Positions 62,875 to 64,000 of a DNA stretch of 64,000 bases are shown piece after piece; the stretch's first letter is position 1; every line of letters begins with the position of its first letter. This stretch comes from Hyphomicrobiales bacterium. GTDB lineage: Bacteria > Pseudomonadota > Alphaproteobacteria > Rhizobiales > Beijerinckiaceae. The notes beneath the pieces are model-generated. The model was not told the origin of the DNA. It saw only the letters and a program-made list of their open reading frames with translations, and made no database searches. Location: contig JAGXAN010000005.1 in assembly GCA_019075865.1 (NCBI GenBank), positions 124,001 to 188,000 on the forward strand, read 5' to 3'. Both the position numbers and the translations under genes were made by a program.

Positions 62875-63888
62875 ATTGGGCAAATCGAAGCGTTGGAGGA
62901 TGCGGAGCTGGATGCCGGCCTCATCGCCGACATGCAGGAACTGGCCGCCAGAGGAGAAGCGCGGCCCATCAAGTTTTCGACGCCGACATTCAAAGAGTAT
63001 TCGTCGGGTGAATTGAGTGGCTGCGCCAAGAATTCGTTTCCCGCTTTTTCGGTTACGGCAAGCGCCTGCGCGCTGGATTGCGACCATTGCCAGGCCAAGA
63101 TTCTCGAACCAATGATCCCCGCCACCACCCCGGAAATGCTGGACCAGAAGGTCCGCGATTTGGTGCTGTTGCAGGATTTGCAGGGCTTTTTGCTCTCGGG
63201 CGGCTCCAACAAGCGCAATGAAATCAAATATGAGCGCTATTTCCCGGTGATCGAGAAACTCAAGCATGACTTTCCGCATTTGAAGATCGCCATTCATTCG
63301 GCCCTGACCGATGAACGCCGCGCAAGGTTGATGGCGAGCGCCGGTGTCGATACCGCCATGATGGATGTGATCGGTGCGCAGGATACCATTCGCGACGTCT
63401 ACCACCTCGACCGCAGTGTCGACGACTTTGAGGCGACCCTGGCCGCGCTTTGCGCCACCCGGATGGAAATTGTCCCCCACATCGTCATTGGCCTGCATTA
63501 CGGCCGGATACTGGGCGAAGCCAATGCGCTGGATATTGTCGCGCGCCACAAGGTGCACTCACTGGTTCTGGTTGTCATCATGCCGTTTTATGGTCGCGAC
63601 GGCATGTTCGTAACCCCGCAAACGGCGGATGTCGGACGCATATTTCTGGAGGCCCGCCGCCGCCTGCCGCAAAGTCCGGTGCTACTCGGCTGCGCCCGTC
63701 CCGCCGGCATGCACAAGCGTGTGACCGATGCTTACGCCGTCATGGCCGGGCTTGATGGCATTGCCTTCCCGGCCGAAGGCGCGGTGGCCGTAGCCGACGC
63801 AATCGGACGCCCCTACAGCCAGCAGCACGCCTGTTGCTCGATTAAGGTTGGCGGCGAATCGCCACGCCTTGCCTCGTGTGCGGCATGA
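62839..63888 (+). CDS. Radical SAM protein, LipS1/LipS2-like (candidate lipoyl synthase subunit)
   Basis: This 349-residue radical SAM enzyme has its 4Fe-4S motif at CALDCDHC (about residues 77-84), followed by a GGSNKRNEIKYERY segment and a TIM-barrel body (MMDVIGAQDTIRDVY, IVPHIVIGLHYGRI). A C-terminal CARPAGMHK and cysteine pair (HACCSIK) may hold an auxiliary cluster. The stop overlaps the start of an FAD oxidoreductase gene. In sHdr-type sulfur oxidisers, a two-protein lipoyl synthase LipS1/LipS2 is encoded with the flavoprotein LipT. That context match, plus the sulfur operon nearby, supports this reading, but which subunit it is cannot be said. Biotin-synthase-like function is the alternative. 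Confidence 0.75.
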   Translation: MDWSARMDWSARIGQIEALEDAELDAGLIADMQELAARGEARPIKFSTPTFKEYSSGELSGCAKNSFPAFSVTASACALDCDHCQAKILEPMIPATTPEMLDQKVRDLVLLQDLQGFLLSGGSNKRNEIKYERYFPVIEKLKHDFPHLKIAIHSALTDERRARLMASAGVDTAMMDVIGAQDTIRDVYHLDRSVDDFEATLAALCATRMEIVPHIVIGLHYGRILGEANALDIVARHKVHSLVLVVIMPFYGRDGMFVTPQTADVGRIFLEARRRLPQSPVLLGCARPAGMHKRVTDAYAVMAGLDGIAFPAEGAVAVADAIGRPYSQQHACCSIKVGGESPRLASCAA

Positions 63889-64000
63889 ATGCCCAAAAAA
63901 ACTATGATCTGATTGTGGTCGGGCTGGGCCCGGCCGGGGCCAGTGCGGCGCAAGCGGCAGCCAAGGCCGGGCTGCGTGTTTTGGCGCTGGATCGCAAACG
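63885..64000 (+). CDS. FAD-dependent oxidoreductase, N-terminal part (LipT/geranylgeranyl reductase-like; 3' partial)
   Basis: Only the first 38 codons lie in the window. They give a classical dinucleotide-binding start (YDLIVVGLGPAGASAAQAA) with the FAD ribose acid at LALDRK. ATG 63885 overlaps the radical SAM gene's stop (ATGA), so both are one operon. Family assignment beyond an FAD oxidoreductase is inferred from the neighbour: LipT of the lipoate-assembly loci is a geranylgeranyl reductase-type flavoprotein. Confidence 0.7.
   Translation, partial: MNAQKNYDLIVVGLGPAGASAAQAAAKAGLRVLALDRK

Overview
The window looks like chromosome of an alphaproteobacterium, probably of the Rhizobiales (Hyphomicrobiales) kind. 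Supporting this are a PhaR-type polyhydroxyalkanoate regulator, a cytochrome c2-like protein, a two-gene xanthine dehydrogenase with XdhC, a proofreading-competent PolA, and moderately GC-rich codon use. No searches could be run, so this placement rests on reading the proteins. No tRNA, rRNA, insertion sequence, prophage or CRISPR array was recognised.

Layout. 1-6.3 kb: end of a c-di-GMP phosphodiesterase, recQ, a taurine/nitrate-type ABC transporter and a small cytochrome c. 6.4-14.8 kb: smc, manC, an AroE-like dehydrogenase, a small outer-membrane-like protein, a SqrR/BigR-like ArsR regulator, a GlsB/YeaQ membrane protein and a GNAT acetyltransferase. 14.8-22.2 kb: a branched-chain amino acid type ABC operon (livGFHM plus two tandem binding proteins) with an upstream FAD oxidoreductase. 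22.9-33.5 kb: a sugar-type ABC transporter meeting guanine deaminase head-on, then xdhABC, together a guanine to urate route. 33.6-38.1 kb: uvrC, a second EAL protein, phaR.

38.7-55.1 kb is the most unusual part: an accessory island with a FadL-like porin, a fused indolepyruvate ferredoxin oxidoreductase, a mandelate racemase-family enzyme, a GMC alcohol oxidase, an aldehyde dehydrogenase, two leaderless sulfatases, a Crp/Fnr regulator and an MFS transporter. The enzymes can be ordered into a route from a sulfate ester to an acyl-CoA. Four of its intergenic gaps or gap sides carry the palindrome CTGTC-N8-GACAG (three exact, one 9/10), which has CRP-like geometry with one changed base pair. 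The island's own Crp/Fnr protein has changed exactly the two recognition-helix residues that read that base pair in E. coli CRP.

55.1-64 kb: polA, then a minus-strand sulfur-transfer operon (DsrE2-TusA-DsrE-TusA-SQR-like flavoprotein-DUF1641), a divergent histone-deacetylase-like hydrolase, and a radical SAM protein overlapping the start of an FAD oxidoreductase cut by the window edge. The last pair resembles LipS and LipT of sHdr-LbpA sulfur oxidisers, so a lipoate-dependent sulfur oxidation locus may continue beyond base 64000. The SqrR-like sensor at 13.2 kb fits the same sulfane-sulfur physiology.
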